This document shows positions 33,463-35,588 of a stretch of 35,588 bases of DNA, piece after piece. Source of the stretch: Monosiga brevicollis MX1 (taxonomy: Eukaryota > Opisthokonta > Choanoflagellata > Craspedida > Salpingoecidae); contig NW_001865055.1 of NCBI RefSeq assembly GCF_000002865.3, forward strand, positions 145,723 to 181,310. The letters are read 5' to 3'. The notes under the pieces were generated by a model, which was given only the letters and a program-made list of their open reading frames with translations, ran no database searches and had not been told where the DNA came from. How positions within the stretch are numbered: position 1 is the first letter of the stretch; each line of letters starts with the position of its first letter. The position numbers and the translations under genes were made by a program.

Positions 33463-33762
33463 GATAGGGAGGTCAAGGCATTCACTGGATCGAGCGTGTA
33501 TGTTGATCTTCATCGTAACCATTCCTCATCCTCATTTGCATTTGTGTGGCTTGGGCAGTGACTGTGGCGGTGGCATAGGGCGCACAGCAGACAGCAGACG
33601 CGGGGTTTGGTGCTGCTTTGCTCGCCTACTCTGCCGGCCCGCTTGGTGGCTTTTTTTTAAAAAAATCCCTTAACTCGACAGCCACAATCCTCAAACACCC
33701 TCCTGGGTGGAACATCTTGCGCGCGTGAATGGAATGGGTCCAACGGTCATCCGAGTAGCAAG

Positions 33763-35588
33763 ATGGCAAAGCCGCCCCCACCCCAGAGCAGGCCCCATCG
33801 CTGTCAACCCTTGCCTTTGACCTTTGCCTCCCAACGCCATATCATCCGCCCCCTTCTTCTTCTTCTGGTGTTCTTGATCATCCCGCCCCGGCCAGCGCTC
33901 GAGCTGGCTGCCACGTGCAGCGCAGCCCATGATATCCGCCTCGCTCAGCCCGCTGATCGGGATGCCGCCTGCTGGGCGCTCTTGGATGGCCTCTGCCCAA
34001 CCCCAGAGTCACCCACCCCTGTACCCCGCGCTGCCCCTGTACACGCTGCGCCACAAATACCCCGCCTTCGCCGAGATGGTCCTCTCCCCACCACATCAAG
34101 CACCGCCGAGCCCCCCGCGTGTCGTTTGCCAACCCTCAACTTTGTCTCTCTGGACACCCTCTTGATCAACAATGATCCGGCCGCCCTCCAGCCCCTCCTC
34201 AAGCGCACCACCCTTGCCCCCACTGCCATCGTCGCTCAATTCCTACCCAATGCCCCCGATGTCAACCCCTCGGCAACCACCAACCCCCTGTGCCTTGCTG
34301 ACGTCCGAGCCAAACTCATTCAACACAATGCCTCCGCCTGGCTGCTGGCCACCCCCGATGCACCCCTCCTCCTTCAGGCCTGGGCCACCGACCCCGAACT
34401 CACGTCCCACTTGCAATTCCTCCTCGTCTCCGGCACCACCCTCCCCCTCCGCCCTTCTTTCCCCTTGAACCTCACCAACTACCCCGCCCTCCGATCCCTC
34501 CGCCTTCACACCGTGCACGTGTCCACCTTGGCCCTCCCAAACCCCACCCAGCTCCTTGCCTTGGAGCTCCTCGATGTCAACTTGGACCCGGCCCACCTGG
34601 CCATCCCCACCCTCCAATACCTCAACCTCTCCCTGCCCCCTAAAACCGATCTCCCCCGCATCTTGACTCAGCTCCCCCAGCTGTCCGTACTCAACGTTTC
34701 AAACAACCCCCTCGCCACCCTCGATCCCACCGCCTCGAACATCCTCTCCGCCCTCGCCCAAGCCGGCGCCAACCAGTCCCTCACTCACCTTGACCTCACG
34801 GCCTGCCAGCTCTCCAACTTCATCGTGCCCAGTCACACCGCCTTTCCAACCCTCCATACCCTTTACCTCACCAACAATCAACTCACCACCCTTACCACCC
34901 TCGAGCTCGACCCCTCCTGCTTTCCCAACCTCCTAACCCTGGACCTGGCCGACAACAATCTCCGCCGCCTTGAACCCGGCCCTTATAGCCACCTCTCCAA
35001 CCTCCGCTACCTCTTCCTCAACAATAATGTTCTCACTCGCTTTGATCCCACCGCCCTTGCTCACCTCTCCGCCCTCATCCTTCTCGAACTCAGCGCCAAT
35101 GCCATCTCTGCCATCCCTGGCCAAGCCCTCGCCGCCTGTACCAACCTCGAGTTTCTCAACCTCTACGGCAACCGCCTGACCGCCCTTCCTGCCCATGGCC
35201 TCGGCACACTGTCAAACCTTCGCATCCTCTCCCTTGGCAAAAATCTGCTGGCCTCTCTTCCCGACGGTGCTCTTGCCCATCTCCCTGGCCTCGTCTCCTT
35301 AGGCCTTGCCCACAACCGCCTTGATCGTTGGCGCACCGCTGTCTTTGGCCCCCTTGGACCCCCGACCACCCTCACAATCATTGACCTTGGATCCAACGCC
35401 ATCACCCGCATGGACGCTGATGCCCTGCGCGGCCTCACCCGGCTGCAAACACTGCGCTTGCAAAGCAACCAGCTCACCACCTTGCCCCCCGGCTTACTGG
35501 ACAATCTCCCGGCCCTCTCTGAGCTGGTTTTGAGCATGAACCAGCTCACCGCCTTACCCCCGCACTGCCTGGATGACACCACCCAACT
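33763..35588 (+). CDS. Secreted or membrane-anchored leucine-rich-repeat protein (5' part, runs off the window)
   Basis: From ATG 33763 (AAGATGGCA) the frame stays open without introns to the window end, 608 codons. The N-terminus has a basic lead and a hydrophobic core (PLLLLLVFLII), a signal peptide or anchor, followed by a Cys/Pro-rich segment to about residue 130. From about residue 235 there are tandem LRRs of about 24 residues in the pattern LxxLxLxxNxLxxL, for example LHTLYLTNNQLTTL, LLTLDLADNNLRRL, LRYLFLNNNVLTRF, LEFLNLYGNRLTALP and LQTLRLQSNQLTTLP. At least ten are visible. Strong C bias at third codon positions produces long antisense ORFs, which are shadows. What follows the LRRs (transmembrane or kinase) is unknown. 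Confidence 0.87.
   Translation, partial: MAKPPPPQSRPHRCQPLPLTFASQRHIIRPLLLLLVFLIIPPRPALELAATCSAAHDIRLAQPADRDAACWALLDGLCPTPESPTPVPRAAPVHAAPQIPRLRRDGPLPTTSSTAEPPACRLPTLNFVSLDTLLINNDPAALQPLLKRTTLAPTAIVAQFLPNAPDVNPSATTNPLCLADVRAKLIQHNASAWLLATPDAPLLLQAWATDPELTSHLQFLLVSGTTLPLRPSFPLNLTNYPALRSLRLHTVHVSTLALPNPTQLLALELLDVNLDPAHLAIPTLQYLNLSLPPKTDLPRILTQLPQLSVLNVSNNPLATLDPTASNILSALAQAGANQSLTHLDLTACQLSNFIVPSHTAFPTLHTLYLTNNQLTTLTTLELDPSCFPNLLTLDLADNNLRRLEPGPYSHLSNLRYLFLNNNVLTRFDPTALAHLSALILLELSANAISAIPGQALAACTNLEFLNLYGNRLTALPAHGLGTLSNLRILSLGKNLLASLPDGALAHLPGLVSLGLAHNRLDRWRTAVFGPLGPPTTLTIIDLGSNAITRMDADALRGLTRLQTLRLQSNQLTTLPPGLLDNLPALSELVLSMNQLTALPPHCLDDTTQ

Larger units (their letters stand above)
32577..33762. 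other. Divergent spacer between FG-GAP (-) and LRR (+) genes, rich in simple repeats
   Basis: 1186 bases with no supported gene. It holds an 11-bp minisatellite, two CT microsatellites (33004-33037 and about 33128-33156), a short ATG run (about 33294-33317) and a 38-48-bp tandem repeat. Both promoters are expected here. The stretch just before the LRR start (about 33640-33762) is free of simple repeats. Confidence 0.6.

Noticed and set aside
34243-35582. Gly/Glu-rich minus-strand ORFs
   Set aside because: Shadows caused by strong third-position C in the LRR gene on the plus strand.

Overview
The window is eukaryotic nuclear DNA from a compact, fairly GC-rich, intron-dense genome. Most introns are about 80-250 nt with GT-AG ends, and genes sit close together on alternating strands. 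Choanoflagellate-type ancestry (Monosiga brevicollis or a close relative) fits best. It has a KMT2A/B-type trithorax gene, a p53/p63/p73-type gene with a SAM domain, FG-GAP and LRR secreted proteins, a PDZ scaffold, and the 3' end of a Ty1/copia element. The species is inferred; no search was possible. Exon models were built by hand from splice signals and reading phase. Each complete model keeps one open frame from ATG to stop, except the 5' end of the M18BP1/KNL2 gene, which is unresolved.

Layout: 2-418 (+) Copia RNase H end and a possible LTR; 1078-5754 (+) three-PDZ coiled-coil scaffold; 6222-10061 (-) YME2-like mitochondrial RRM/P-loop protein; 10062-11378 divergent spacer with a long CT microsatellite and a 348-base run of N; 11379-20383 (+) KMT2A/B (MLL1/trithorax) homologue; 20384-21912 repeat-rich spacer and uncertain upstream exons; 21913-25305 (+) M18BP1/KNL2 homologue (SANTA, CENP-C motif, SANT); 25900-27178 (-) CRAL-TRIO (Sec14-like) protein; 27179-27709 divergent promoter region; 27710-30925 (+) p53 family protein with SAM; 31254-32576 (-) secreted FG-GAP beta-propeller protein; 32577-33762 divergent spacer with minisatellites; 33763-end (+) secreted leucine-rich-repeat protein, cut by the window edge.

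The genes are not an operon. Three nuclear regulators lie within 20 kb: an H3K4 methyltransferase, a CENP-A loading factor and a p53-type transcription factor. I see no sequence evidence that they act as one system. The points most worth checking are the KMT2 domain order (extra N-terminal bromodomain, WDR5-binding Win motif), the CENP-C motif in the M18BP1 homologue, an odd zinc site in the p53-type DNA-binding domain, and two abutting p53-half-site-like decamers in the promoter of that same gene.
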